A stretch of DNA of 20,743 bases from an uncultured Clostridia bacterium (GCA_904501715.1 CAJGCD010000023.1:1-20743), one strand, 5' to 3'; numbered from the stretch's first letter, positions 8,525 through 15,528 are shown. Made by a program: numbers and translations. Notes: generated by a model not told the origin, from the letters alone.

Positions 8525-8602
8525 GATGTGCGAAAACACAAAAAAGGGTAGTCCGCTGCGAAGCTCTGCATGAATGCCCGGATTTTTAAGGAGGACTGAA
8601 AG
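8525..8602 (+). promoter_or_regulatory. Candidate L19 leader (autoregulatory mRNA element)
   Basis: The 78-base leader holds a small hairpin TGTG-N6-CACA (8527-8540) and two competing pairings. AGTCC at 8550-8554 is complementary to GGACT at 8593-8597, which overlaps the Shine-Dalgarno AAGGAGGA (8588-8595) and would hide it. Alternatively TCCG at 8552-8555 pairs with CGGA at 8579-8582, leaving the Shine-Dalgarno open. L19 leaders that bind their own product are known in Firmicutes; whether this one matches the described consensus could not be checked here. Confidence 0.5.
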
Positions 8603-8953
8603 ATGAATAACTTGCTTCAGGCTTTTACAAACGAGCAACTCAAGACCGAGGTTCCTGTTGTTAACGTTGGTGATACCATTCGTATCCACAACAGAATCAA
8701 GGAAGGCAACCGCGAGAGAATCCAGATGTTCGAGGGTACCGTTATCGCTAAGCACGGCGGCGGGATTTCCGAGACCTTCACCGTAAGACGCGTATCTTAC
8801 GGATGCGGAGTTGAAAAGACCTTCCCGATCCACTCTCCTAACGTTGTTAAGGTTGACGTGGTTCGTTCCGGTAGCGTAAGAAGAGCAAAGCTCTACTATC
8901 TGCGCGACAGAGTCGGTAAAGCATCTAAGGTTAAGGAAAAGATCGAAAAGTAA
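8603..8953 (+). CDS. rplS: 50S ribosomal protein L19
   Basis: A 116-residue ribosomal protein at the 30S-50S interface. The conserved segments NVGDTIRIHNRIKEGNRERI (21-40), FEGTVIAKHGGG and FTVRRVSYGCGVEKTFPIHS are all present, and the length matches the family (about 114-120). The ATG at 8603 follows a near-perfect AAGGAGGA Shine-Dalgarno. Codon use shifts toward C-ending and CGT codons compared with neighbours, as expected for a highly expressed gene. In many bacteria rplS ends the rpsP-rimM-trmD operon; here it is alone between its own promoter and a strong terminator. Confidence 0.98.
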   Translation: MNNLLQAFTNEQLKTEVPVVNVGDTIRIHNRIKEGNRERIQMFEGTVIAKHGGGISETFTVRRVSYGCGVEKTFPIHSPNVVKVDVVRSGSVRRAKLYYLRDRVGKASKVKEKIEK

Positions 8954-8970
8954 TTTTTCTTACCAAAGAA

Positions 8971-9006
8971 ATACAAAACGGACATCTTTGGGTGTCCGTT
9001 TTGTAT
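8971..9006 (+). terminator. Intrinsic terminator after rplS
   Basis: A perfect 14-bp stem (8971-8984 with 8993-9006) surrounds an 8-base loop. The outer part is ATACAAAA/TTTTGTAT and the inner part CGGACA/TGTCCG. The U-rich stretch is inside the 3' arm. It lies 17 bases after the rplS stop, before the start of the protease gene. Confidence 0.85.
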
Positions 9007-9055
9007 TATGACGGATTATTAAGTCGCTATATGAAAGTCAGAAAAGGAGAATAAA

Positions 9056-10339
9056 ATGAAGAAGCCTATCTTAAAATTGACATTTTTAATTTTGATATTA
9101 GTGCTTATTACCTCGGTATGCTTGACCTCCTGCGGAGTCCTGAAAGCATTTTCGGGTATTGCCGATATATACGGTAGCATTCAAGATTATGAAGATATAG
9201 GCGGTAATCCTCCGTCGGATGAAAATAATTCGGGAAACGAGGGGAATAAGGATAGCCTTCCCCCAAGCAATATAGTTATAGAAGGCGCGGGAGCTTCGGA
9301 TGTAGCTTATGCGGCGTCGGCAGGCTTGCGCAGCTCTGTTAACGTATGCGCCAGATTTGGAAGCACGGGTACGTCAACAGGCTCGGGCGTGATTTTTAAG
9401 CTCGACAGCGACGGATCCTCCTGCTTCATAATAACAAACTTCCACGTCGTATATTACAACAATAGCATAAGCAATGATATCAGCGTATTTTTGTTTGGCA
9501 TGCAGTCGGGTGACTACGTTATTCCCGCTACCTACGTGGGCGGCTCAGCCTACTATGATATAGCTGTGCTTCGCGTGCAAAGCAGTGAGCTGCTCAGCTC
9601 TTGTGTTAAGAGCGGTTCGGTAGCAGCGGTTACAATAGCTGACTCCGACGGTATAATGGCAGGACAGACAGCCATAGCAATAGGCGCCCCCGGTGTGTCC
9701 GACAGCAGTGTGCTTTCAAGCATAGCCGTTACTTCGGGTGTGGTGAGCGTAGACTCTGAATATATTACTATGACCAGCGTAAACGGAATAAGCGACGTTA
9801 AATTCCGCGTTGTAAGAATAGATACTGCGGTAAACTCGGGAAATTCGGGTGGAGGACTCTTTAATTCAAAGGGAGAGCTTATTGGAATAGTAAACGCTAA
9901 AATAACCAAGACCGACGTTGAGAACATAGCGTATGCCATACCGTCAAACGTAGCAAAGGCAGTTGCCAATAATATTGTAGATTATTGCTACGGCAAGAGC
10001 TGCAAGAGCGTAATGAGAGCTATGATGGGGGTTACCGTAGAGGTAAGTAAGCTTTCTACTGTCTACGATAAGGAAAGCGGAATTTTACGTTCTGTGGAGG
10101 AAATATCCATTCAGGCAGTAGAGAAGGGGACTCTTTCCGACGGCGCACTTATGGCGGGTGATATTGTAAAGAGCGTAAAAATAGGGGAGAAAACAATAGA
10201 GGTGACCCGTATGCATCATCTCATAGATACTATGCTTGATGCCCGCGTTGGCGACGAGGTGATTACCACTGTGATAAGAAACGGAGCACAAAAAGAAGTA
10301 AAGATAATTATTACGCAGGATTGTCTTACCGAATATTAA
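9056..10339 (+). CDS. Trypsin-like serine protease lipoprotein (HtrA/DegP-like, S1C)
   Basis: A 427-residue secreted protease. A lipoprotein signal peptide (1-25) ends in the lipobox LTSC with Cys26 as the acylation site, so it should be anchored to the outer face of the membrane. A low-complexity N/S/G/E linker (about 45-75) follows. The chymotrypsin-fold catalytic triad is readable as H130 (ITNFHVV), D168 (YYDIAVL) and S264 (NSGNSGGGLF). A C-terminal region (about 320-427) with GALMAGDIVKSVKIGEK and VGDEVITTVIRNG resembles a PDZ domain. Such proteins usually handle envelope protein quality control. AAAAGGAG (9043-9050) is the Shine-Dalgarno. No clear promoter is visible in 9007-9055. It converges on the DUF4358 gene and shares a terminator with it. 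Confidence 0.88.
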   Translation: MKKPILKLTFLILILVLITSVCLTSCGVLKAFSGIADIYGSIQDYEDIGGNPPSDENNSGNEGNKDSLPPSNIVIEGAGASDVAYAASAGLRSSVNVCARFGSTGTSTGSGVIFKLDSDGSSCFIITNFHVVYYNNSISNDISVFLFGMQSGDYVIPATYVGGSAYYDIAVLRVQSSELLSSCVKSGSVAAVTIADSDGIMAGQTAIAIGAPGVSDSSVLSSIAVTSGVVSVDSEYITMTSVNGISDVKFRVVRIDTAVNSGNSGGGLFNSKGELIGIVNAKITKTDVENIAYAIPSNVAKAVANNIVDYCYGKSCKSVMRAMMGVTVEVSKLSTVYDKESGILRSVEEISIQAVEKGTLSDGALMAGDIVKSVKIGEKTIEVTRMHHLIDTMLDARVGDEVITTVIRNGAQKEVKIIITQDCLTEY

Positions 10340-10376
10340 AAAAAGCTTGCTTTTCAATGAAAAGCAAGCTTTTTTT
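10338..10376. terminator. Bidirectional intrinsic terminator, 18-bp perfect stem
   Basis: Arms 10338-10355 and 10359-10376 are perfectly complementary around a 3-base loop. The core GCTTGCTTTTC/GAAAAGCAAGC is flanked by seven As on the left and seven Ts on the right, so it can end transcription from both strands. It overlaps the last bases of the stop codons of both converging genes. Confidence 0.9.
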
Positions 10377-10863
10377 ATTCACATAACAGTTCTTTTACTG
10401 TGCAAAAGATTTCCTCGGATTCGTCTGCGGAAAGAATGGTATAAACTACGTAGTTTCCAAAGCGGCGGGAGTCCGCATAATTAAGCTTGTCAAGCTCTTC
10501 GGGCATATAGTTCCGTACAAATGAATTTCTTTCGTCTCTTGTGTCCTCTATATATTCTTCTACCTTTTCCAGAAGCTTTTTTGAGGTGTCGCTGTCCTTG
10601 GCATGAAATATGCCAACCTCTCCAATGTCATCGGAGGATACCGAGTATATGATACTGCACGAGTCAAAAAGCTCGGTATTGCCAAATATAAGCGACACGT
10701 CCTTCTCGCTGTATTCGGCGTACATATCGGTGCCTAAAATTTCCTCTGTAAGAGTGTCGGTGATGGTGGTGCAGGGAAGAGTGTCCAGATACTTGCTCTG
10801 CGCACAGGATGAAAGAAAAACCGAACAACAGAGCAGAAAAATAGCCGTATATTTTTTGATCAT
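10375..10863 (-). CDS. DUF4358 domain lipoprotein
   Basis: A 162-residue secreted protein. The signal peptide ends in the lipobox LSSC with Cys20, so the mature protein is predicted to be lipid-anchored. The rest matches the DUF4358 pattern as I know it: a segment of the type VGIFHAKD, a helical KKLLEKVEEYIEDTRDERNS stretch, a YMPEELDKLNYAD block and a terminal GNYVVYTILS strand. The function of the family is unknown. The ATG overlaps the stop of the SGNH gene by four bases (ATGA), with AAAGGAG upstream inside that gene, so translation is coupled. In other Clostridia I recall this family near SGNH hydrolases and membrane O-acyltransferases, suggesting a role in surface-glycan modification; that link is inference. 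Confidence 0.82.
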   Translation of the reverse strand: MIKKYTAIFLLCCSVFLSSCAQSKYLDTLPCTTITDTLTEEILGTDMYAEYSEKDVSLIFGNTELFDSCSIIYSVSSDDIGEVGIFHAKDSDTSKKLLEKVEEYIEDTRDERNSFVRNYMPEELDKLNYADSRRFGNYVVYTILSADESEEIFCTVKELLCE

Positions 10864-11654
10864 TTGATTTTCTCCTTTGGGTAAGCGTGTGTTCTTATAT
10901 ATTCCAGTATTTTCAGGTAGGCTTCCTTTGAAAGATGATATCCGTCTCCTACTTGGTATTCCTCAAAAAGATATCCCTCCGCGTCCTTCAGTATTTCCGC
11001 GGTGTTAAGATATCCAAGAGATAACTCCTCGGCAAGCTCTGCGGTCCATCCGTTCAAGGTATTGATATATCCGTTGAGCGTTGACACGCTCACAGAATAA
11101 TTGCTCATATCCATGCTTTTAGCTACGGGAAAGCAGGACTGTAATATTACAATGCTTTCGGGTGATGCGGCTTGCAGGGTGTCTATGAGCTTTTTATAAC
11201 AGCCCTTAAAGTATTCAGAGCCTTTTGAGATGCTTTTGGTCGCTCCGTTAAGCCCAAAGGTCAGCAGTATATATGAGGGCCTTTTTCTTCTCATGGCTTC
11301 GCTCAGGTCTATTTCCTCGCCGCTTTCGGGATAGACTATGCGGCAGACGGCGGTAGAGGCATCCAACATAAGCGTACCGCTTTTAGGACCCCATACTTGA
11401 TGGGTATTTGTGCCTCCTGAAAGCACACCGCGATTTTTGAGATGATAGGTGGTGGACTCGCCTAAAAAAATAAAGGAATCAATATATTCTTGCCCCATAT
11501 CGGCAGTGGGAGCGAGAGGACAGCTTAAGGTGTCGGAAAATACCGAGGTGCTTTTTTGAGATTCTGTGCTGCCGCTGTCCGTGCTATTGGCGTCAGCACA
11601 AGAAATAAGCACAAAGGAAAGAATACACAGAAGTGAAAGGAAACGCCTAAACAT
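10860..11654 (-). CDS. SGNH/GDSL hydrolase-family lipoprotein
   Basis: I choose the ATG at 11654 (264 residues) rather than the in-frame start at 11696 because GGAGG lies 6 bases ahead of it and the protein then begins with a proper lipoprotein signal, FRRFLSLLCILSF...LISC, with Cys19. SGNH hydrolase motifs follow: the nucleophile block FLGES (S67), a degenerate oxyanion block GLNG (134-137) and the catalytic DxxH as D237 and H240 (VGDGYHLSK). Such enzymes remove or transfer acyl groups on glycans or lipids outside the cell. The canonical GDS reads GES, so the activity is less certain. The gene lies between a membrane protein and the DUF4358 lipoprotein in one operon, and its Shine-Dalgarno is inside a hairpin (11660-11702). 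Confidence 0.78.
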   Translation of the reverse strand: MFRRFLSLLCILSFVLISCADANSTDSGSTESQKSTSVFSDTLSCPLAPTADMGQEYIDSFIFLGESTTYHLKNRGVLSGGTNTHQVWGPKSGTLMLDASTAVCRIVYPESGEEIDLSEAMRRKRPSYILLTFGLNGATKSISKGSEYFKGCYKKLIDTLQAASPESIVILQSCFPVAKSMDMSNYSVSVSTLNGYINTLNGWTAELAEELSLGYLNTAEILKDAEGYLFEEYQVGDGYHLSKEAYLKILEYIRTHAYPKEKIK

Positions 11655-11702
11655 AAAAAACCTCCGCAATTCAAGCTTGGAGCAAACCTGTATCACGGAG
11701 GT
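11655..11702 (-). promoter_or_regulatory. Hairpin hiding the SGNH-gene ribosome binding site
   Basis: On the minus strand ACCTCCG (11702-11696) pairs with CGGAGGT (11666-11660), the latter containing the GGAGG Shine-Dalgarno. Six T residues (11660-11655) follow at once, then the ATG. It could act as translational occlusion or as a weak terminator between the first and second genes of the operon. The 29-base loop makes efficient termination doubtful. Confidence 0.45.
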
Positions 11703-11713
11703 ATCTTATGAAT

Positions 11714-12142
11714 TTATTTTCTTTTTTTAAACTGACTGTTATATGCCGCGTTTTTTTCTCTGTTGTTTTTTAGGCGTGAGGTAAAAATAGCGATTATTCC
11801 TACGACCAAAAAGTATCCGAGAGTGAAGAGCACCAAGCCTGTGAATATAAACGAGCCCCTCATCGCTGACGGAAGAAGGAAGCAGGCATAAAAGGCAAAC
11901 GTACATATAACGTAATGGAGAATATACCGCAAAGCGGAATGTACCTGAGCTATGCCTTTTATGGCGTTTGCCACAGAGAACAGCAGAGAGAACAGGAAGA
12001 AGAAGAGCACTCTGTCAGCTTCCACGGCGGCGGTATCACCTATATTTATTATACGCAATATGAGCATATATCCCGCGGATATGGCTGTAAAGCATACGCA
12101 GGTGGCGCAAAGCGTTTTCTTTATCAGTTTACTTATTTCCAT
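11714..12142 (-). CDS. Hypothetical four-helix membrane protein (DUF3021-like)
   Basis: A 142-residue protein if it starts at the ATG at 12142; a longer reading from a TTG at 12208 is rejected because that TTG is part of the -35 box of the promoter. Four hydrophobic helices are seen near residues 10-32, 44-63, 70-91 and 96-120, followed by a strongly basic tail (KKRK end). Size, helix number and the ALRYILHYVICT segment recall DUF3021 proteins, whose function is unknown; this assignment is weak. The nearest Shine-Dalgarno-like sequence, AAAGGA, is some 14 bases upstream, longer than ideal. It is the first gene of a three-gene minus-strand operon with the SGNH hydrolase and DUF4358 lipoproteins. 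Confidence 0.6.
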   Translation of the reverse strand: MEISKLIKKTLCATCVCFTAISAGYMLILRIINIGDTAAVEADRVLFFFLFSLLFSVANAIKGIAQVHSALRYILHYVICTFAFYACFLLPSAMRGSFIFTGLVLFTLGYFLVVGIIAIFTSRLKNNREKNAAYNSQFKKRK

Positions 12143-12179
12143 GATTAAAAGTTTGTTCCTTTCGGTAGTGTACCCATTT

Positions 12180-12208
12180 AATATATCATAAATACGAGCA
12201 TTTTTCAA
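12180..12208 (-). promoter_or_regulatory. Sigma-A promoter of the minus-strand lipoprotein operon
   Basis: On the minus strand TTGAAA (12208-12203) and TATATT (12185-12180) are 17 bases apart. The predicted start near 12173 leaves a leader of about 30 bases before the ATG at 12142. Confidence 0.7.
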
Positions 12209-12241
12209 GTATAATATGTAAATTTTTAAGCGCGCAAAAAT

Positions 12242-12265
12242 TTACTGACAAAAATCTGTCAGTAA
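12242..12265. promoter_or_regulatory. Palindromic operator candidate (TTACTGACA-N6-TGTCAGTAA)
   Basis: Two 9-base arms (12242-12250 and 12257-12265) are perfectly inverted around 6 bases. The element lies in the divergent spacer between the membrane-protein operon and the holin-like cassette, 18 bases before a TATAAT (12284-12289) and about 34 bases upstream of the minus-strand -35 box. No T-run follows either arm, which argues against a terminator. The spacing from the TATAAT fits a factor bound over its -35 region, where no good -35 sequence is present. Confidence 0.55.
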
Positions 12266-12283
12266 CACGGCAATCCGATGCGG

Positions 12284-12289
12284 TATAAT
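12284..12289 (+). promoter_or_regulatory. -10 box of the holin-like cassette
   Basis: A perfect TATAAT lies 46 bases ahead of the ATG at 12336. The hexamer 17 bases upstream (AGTAAC, 12261-12266) is not a good -35 and overlaps the end of the palindrome, so the promoter may need an activator or be masked by a repressor. Confidence 0.5.
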
Positions 12290-12335
12290 ATTAGCGGATA
12301 ACAAAGGGAAGTATCAATTTTAGAAAGGAAAAACT

Positions 12336-12632
12336 ATGGAAATTGAAATCGCGCTTCTTATATCGGGAATAACGATGGCGTTTGGTATATATTCGGGAAT
12401 GAGCTCAATAAGGCGGCATAATAAGGAGGACAGTCGCAAGGACGGTGCCGAAATGACAATGGTTATAGTCAAGCTTGAGGGAATAAGCGAGGGCATAGCC
12501 GAAATAAAGACCGACCTGTCACACGTAAAGGGCGATATAAAGGAGATAACCGAAAGACTTATAATCGCGGAGCAATCCATAAAGCTTGCTCATACGCGCT
12601 TGGATGAGGTGCACGAAACGAAAGGAAAATGA
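12336..12632 (+). CDS. Small phage-like membrane/coiled-coil protein upstream of holin
   Basis: A 98-residue protein with one N-terminal membrane helix (about 3-22) and a long amphipathic, charged helix (about 35-95) with a heptad-like pattern, including VIVKLEGISEGIAEIKTDLS. I recognise the type from Clostridia prophages, where a similar small protein stands immediately before the holin; it loosely resembles XhlA but has the membrane helix at the other end. Its role in lysis is unproven. AGAAAGGA (12322-12329) is the Shine-Dalgarno. The stop codon directly abuts the start of the holin-like gene, which fits coupled expression. No structural, packaging or integrase genes are nearby. Confidence 0.6.
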   Translation: MEIEIALLISGITMAFGIYSGMSSIRRHNKEDSRKDGAEMTMVIVKLEGISEGIAEIKTDLSHVKGDIKEITERLIIAEQSIKLAHTRLDEVHETKGK

Positions 12633-12845
12633 ATGAAAATAAATACAGATATACTTAAAGAAAAATTGAGTAGCAGAAAGCTGTGGGCAGCAGTAGTAGG
12701 CTTTTGCGTATCAGTGGGAGCTGCCGTATTTTGTCCCGATATGGATGAGGAAAGCGTTCAGCTTATAATCTCGGGCTGTGTTGCCCTTGTGGCTTATATA
12801 GTGGGCGAGGGAATAGCCGACTCGGGAAAAAATAAAAAGGAATAA
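12633..12845 (+). CDS. Holin-like small membrane protein
   Basis: A 70-residue protein with two hydrophobic helices (about 17-34 and 43-60). The layout SRKLWAAVVGFCVSVGAAVF, then a short acidic loop (PDMDEESVQ), then GCVALVAYIVGEGIADSG is typical of small phage holins from Firmicutes, which form holes in the membrane and release endolysin. The charged KNKKE tail also fits. Its ATG follows the preceding stop with no gap, and AAAGGA lies within the end of that gene. No amidase, lysozyme or other endolysin gene is seen next to it; instead a terminator and a convergent transporter gene follow. It may be a phage remnant or a domesticated pore-forming protein. Confidence 0.65.
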   Translation: MKINTDILKEKLSSRKLWAAVVGFCVSVGAAVFCPDMDEESVQLIISGCVALVAYIVGEGIADSGKNKKE

Positions 12846-12855
12846 AATAAAAAGC

Positions 12856-12898
12856 AGGCACTTACGATTGCGGGAAAATCCGCATATCATAAGTGCCT
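12856..12898. terminator. Bidirectional terminator between holin-like gene and transporter gene
   Basis: AGGCACTTA (12856-12864) pairs with TAAGTGCCT (12890-12898), and the stem continues inward through GATTGCGG and CCGC-ATATC with small interruptions to a loop around 12874-12878. The minus-strand reading is followed by GCTTTTTATTTTATT, a good terminator tail for the incoming plus/minus junction; the plus tail TGTCTTTATTATT is weaker. Confidence 0.8.
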
Positions 12899-12906
12899 TG
12901 TCTTTA

Positions 12907-14193
12907 TTATTCGCCTTGGGCTTCGTCAGCGTTGGCTGAGGATGCGCCCTCGTTTTCTTCCGCTTCAATTTCGTCTAACATTTCATTGATAATAGAGTTA
13001 GGCTCAGAGGAGTCGTGGGACATTGAACGGTGACAGATGTTCCTTTCCTCAAGGCGCTTGATTATCCACTGTTCAAGCAGAGTGTGCAATACACTGCACA
13101 GAGGAACACTGATGATAATTCCCGGAACGCCAAACAATCCTCCGCCTACGGTTACTGCCAAAAGCACCCATATACCGGGAAGAGATACGTGCTTTCCCAT
13201 CATTCTGGGATATATTATATGCGATTCCAATTGCTGTAGAATGATAATAAATATTAAGAACCAAACCGCTTTTGAGGGGTTTACGAGAAGTATAAGGAAG
13301 GCTCCGATCATAGCTCCGATTATTCCGCCGAAGATAGGAATAAACGCAGTGACCGCAATGATGCAGGAAACCATAAGAGCGTGAGGAAATCTGAATATCA
13401 GCATACCTATAAAGCAGAGAACTCCTATTATGCCTACCTCTACACACTGACCTGCAACAAAACCCGTAAACGCTTTGTTCGAAAGAACAATCACGGAAAT
13501 GAATTTTCTTGCTTTGTCGCGCTTCATTACAGAGTACAGAACACTCTTTGCCAGCTTTCCGAGCTTTTCCTTGGAAGCAAGGATATATATCGAGATAACA
13601 AAGCCAAGAACAATATTGACAATACCGTTTACAAGCCCAGATATTATTTCTATAGCGCTCTGCGTTATAGTTTGCCCGTTTGCGTCGAACAGCTGAAGAG
13701 CCCAGGCGCTGACCATATTCCAATCAACGGTTACGGCATTAAGGTCAATGGGAAGATTAAAACGTATTATAAACTGGCGTGCAGTTGCGCTTAAATGCTC
13801 CATATATTCGGGAAGCTTTAGGAAGAAGTCAGCACATGTAGCTATAAACTGAGGAATAACAAAGGAGAGAAGAAGTACCAGCAATGATAATATAGTAAGT
13901 GTACTTAAAGTAAGACAAAGAGGACGCTTTAGCTTTGACCATACCTTTCCGTTTGCGCGGGTAAGCTTCCCAAAAACTCTGTTTTCGAAAAACCTCAGTG
14001 GCATATTCAAGACGAAAGCAATACAAAGACCTAAGGTGACCGGTATAAAGACGTTCCAGATAAAGCTTAATCCACCGAAGAATATACTAAGATTGCTTAT
14101 GATCGCATAGAAAAGGATGGCAGCCAGAACAATGCCCAGTATTTTTAAATAGTGTAAATTGTCGGAGCTTAATTTTTTGTTGAATTTTTTCAT
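12907..14193 (-). CDS. AI-2E family transporter (PerM/YdiK-like membrane protein)
   Basis: A 428-residue membrane protein with about eight helices. The pattern is that of the AI-2E/UPF0118 family: two N-terminal helices, a soluble amphipathic region (about 115-195), then the conserved ISIYILASKEKL segment, the closely spaced C-terminal helices with FIPIFGGIIGAMIGAFLIL and a final PGIIISVPLCSVLHTLLEQW. Members have been linked to autoinducer-2 export, Na+/H+ antiport or metabolite efflux, so the substrate cannot be named. The tail (about 395-428) is acidic and likely disordered. AGGAGA lies 6 bases before the ATG. It starts 24 bases after the CorC-like gene and should share its transcript. Confidence 0.9.
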   Translation of the reverse strand: MKKFNKKLSSDNLHYLKILGIVLAAILFYAIISNLSIFFGGLSFIWNVFIPVTLGLCIAFVLNMPLRFFENRVFGKLTRANGKVWSKLKRPLCLTLSTLTILSLLVLLLSFVIPQFIATCADFFLKLPEYMEHLSATARQFIIRFNLPIDLNAVTVDWNMVSAWALQLFDANGQTITQSAIEIISGLVNGIVNIVLGFVISIYILASKEKLGKLAKSVLYSVMKRDKARKFISVIVLSNKAFTGFVAGQCVEVGIIGVLCFIGMLIFRFPHALMVSCIIAVTAFIPIFGGIIGAMIGAFLILLVNPSKAVWFLIFIIILQQLESHIIYPRMMGKHVSLPGIWVLLAVTVGGGLFGVPGIIISVPLCSVLHTLLEQWIIKRLEERNICHRSMSHDSSEPNSIINEMLDEIEAEENEGASSANADEAQGE

Positions 14194-14217
14194 TTTTTCT
14201 CCTATTTTTAGGTGGAT

Positions 14218-15528
14218 TTATTCCTGTTCGGCGGCGTCCTTACCTTCCTCTTCATCCTCGGGCTTGAGAGTGATGATAGCGCTTCCTACCTTGTGGTCCT
14301 TGATTTCCTCTATCTGAATATCAAGAGTGTCAGTTGACACCTCAAAGCTTGAGCCATCCTCGGGGATAGAGCCGTAAAGACCAAGCACGAAGCCGCTTAC
14401 TGTGTCTGAGTCGCTATCCTCGAATTTAACGCCGATAGCCTCTTCTACCTCGGAAATGGATGCGCTTCCGGTGATACGCCAAGAGCCTTCGCCTATTTCA
14501 GCTATTTCTTCGATCTCTTCCTCGTCGTCTTCGGTCTGTGTAAATTCACCGACCAGACATTCAACGAGGTCTGTCATAGTAACTATGCCGAGAACACCAC
14601 CGTATTCATCAAGGACGACCGCAAGGGATTCCTTATGGTCGCGCATATTCTTGAATAGAACGTCGGCTTTTACAGCCTCAGGAACAAAGTATGCAGGCGA
14701 CACAACGTTTGCTATAACATTTTCGCGACTTTTGTCCTCAAGTCTGAGATAATCTCTGGCATCAAGAATTCCGATAATATCGTCAACGCTTTCTCCGTAG
14801 ATAGGATAACGTGAGAAGCGGCTGTTGCTTATTACTTTTTCCCATTCCTCGTCGTCATCCGAGCTATCCAAAAGAGTAAGCTCTGTGCGGTGAGTAGCGA
14901 TCTCACCCGCACACAGGTCATCAAAGTCAAATATATTTTCAATAAGCTCTTTGTTGTATTCGTCTATGCTGCCGTCCTCGTGTGCCTCGTCAATGAGGGT
15001 AAGAACCTCGCCCTCGGTAACAGTATCCACCGCTTTTGCCTTAAATACTTTTGTAAGGAGCTTTTTCCAAAGCATAAAAAAGAAATTTATGGGCGTAAGT
15101 ATTACTACGAGGAAGCGCAACACCGGTACTATGGTCATAGCCATTCCTTCAGCGTGCTCCTTAGCAAGACTCTTGGGAGTTATTTCACCGAAGATAAGAA
15201 CGGCTATCGTAGTAACCGCAGTGGCAATTCCGGCAGCGTATGCAGCAACACCGGGATGTATCAGTACATCCACAAACCAAAGTGTTGCAATAGATGAAAG
15301 CGAAATGTTTACTATGTTATTTCCAACCAAAATGGTAGAAAGAAGCTTGTCGTAATTTTCTGAAAGCTTCAGTGCAGAGGCTGCACGTTTGTTTCCTTCC
15401 GACGCAAGATTTTTCATCTTGGTACGGTTAAAAGAGGTGAAGGCTGTCTCGCTTGCCGAAAAGAAAGCGGACAAGGCCACAAGAACTAACATTAAAATAA
15501 TTGTTGGGGTAGTACTCCCGTCAGGCAT
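14218..15528 (-). CDS. CNNM/CBS-domain/CorC_HlyC transporter-like protein (hemolysin family)
   Basis: A 436-residue protein. Residues 1-190 form the CNNM (DUF21) membrane domain, with FFSASETAFTSFNRTKMKNL as the family start and GNNIVNISLSSIATLWF, plus ITPKSLAKEHAEG later. A pair of CBS domains follows (about 205-335), including VVLDEYGGVLGIVTMTDLVE, and then the CorC_HlyC domain (about 345-425) with SWRITGSASISEVEEAIG. The tail is very acidic. The family takes part in magnesium or other divalent-cation export; the name haemolysin is historical. AAGGAG lies 7 bases before the ATG. The gene has a long leader (15529-15737) with its own promoter and an internal terminator hairpin, so its expression is probably controlled by attenuation. 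Confidence 0.92.
   Translation of the reverse strand: MPDGSTTPTIILMLVLVALSAFFSASETAFTSFNRTKMKNLASEGNKRAASALKLSENYDKLLSTILVGNNIVNISLSSIATLWFVDVLIHPGVAAYAAGIATAVTTIAVLIFGEITPKSLAKEHAEGMAMTIVPVLRFLVVILTPINFFFMLWKKLLTKVFKAKAVDTVTEGEVLTLIDEAHEDGSIDEYNKELIENIFDFDDLCAGEIATHRTELTLLDSSDDDEEWEKVISNSRFSRYPIYGESVDDIIGILDARDYLRLEDKSRENVIANVVSPAYFVPEAVKADVLFKNMRDHKESLAVVLDEYGGVLGIVTMTDLVECLVGEFTQTEDDEEEIEEIAEIGEGSWRITGSASISEVEEAIGVKFEDSDSDTVSGFVLGLYGSIPEDGSSFEVSTDTLDIQIEEIKDHKVGSAIITLKPEDEEEGKDAAEQE

Noticed and set aside
9001..9033. A promoter for the HtrA-like protease (TTATGA then TATATG)
   Set aside because: Only about half of the -35 bases match the consensus, so it is too weak to call from sequence; the gene may use it, or be read through from rplS.
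11655..11696. Longer N-terminus for the SGNH lipoprotein from 11696
   Set aside because: It would put 14 residues before a complete lipoprotein signal peptide, while the ATG at 11654 has a GGAGG at ideal spacing.
12143..12208. Longer N-terminus for the four-helix membrane protein from TTG at 12208
   Set aside because: The TTG is the -35 box of a good promoter with 17-base spacing, and no Shine-Dalgarno precedes it.
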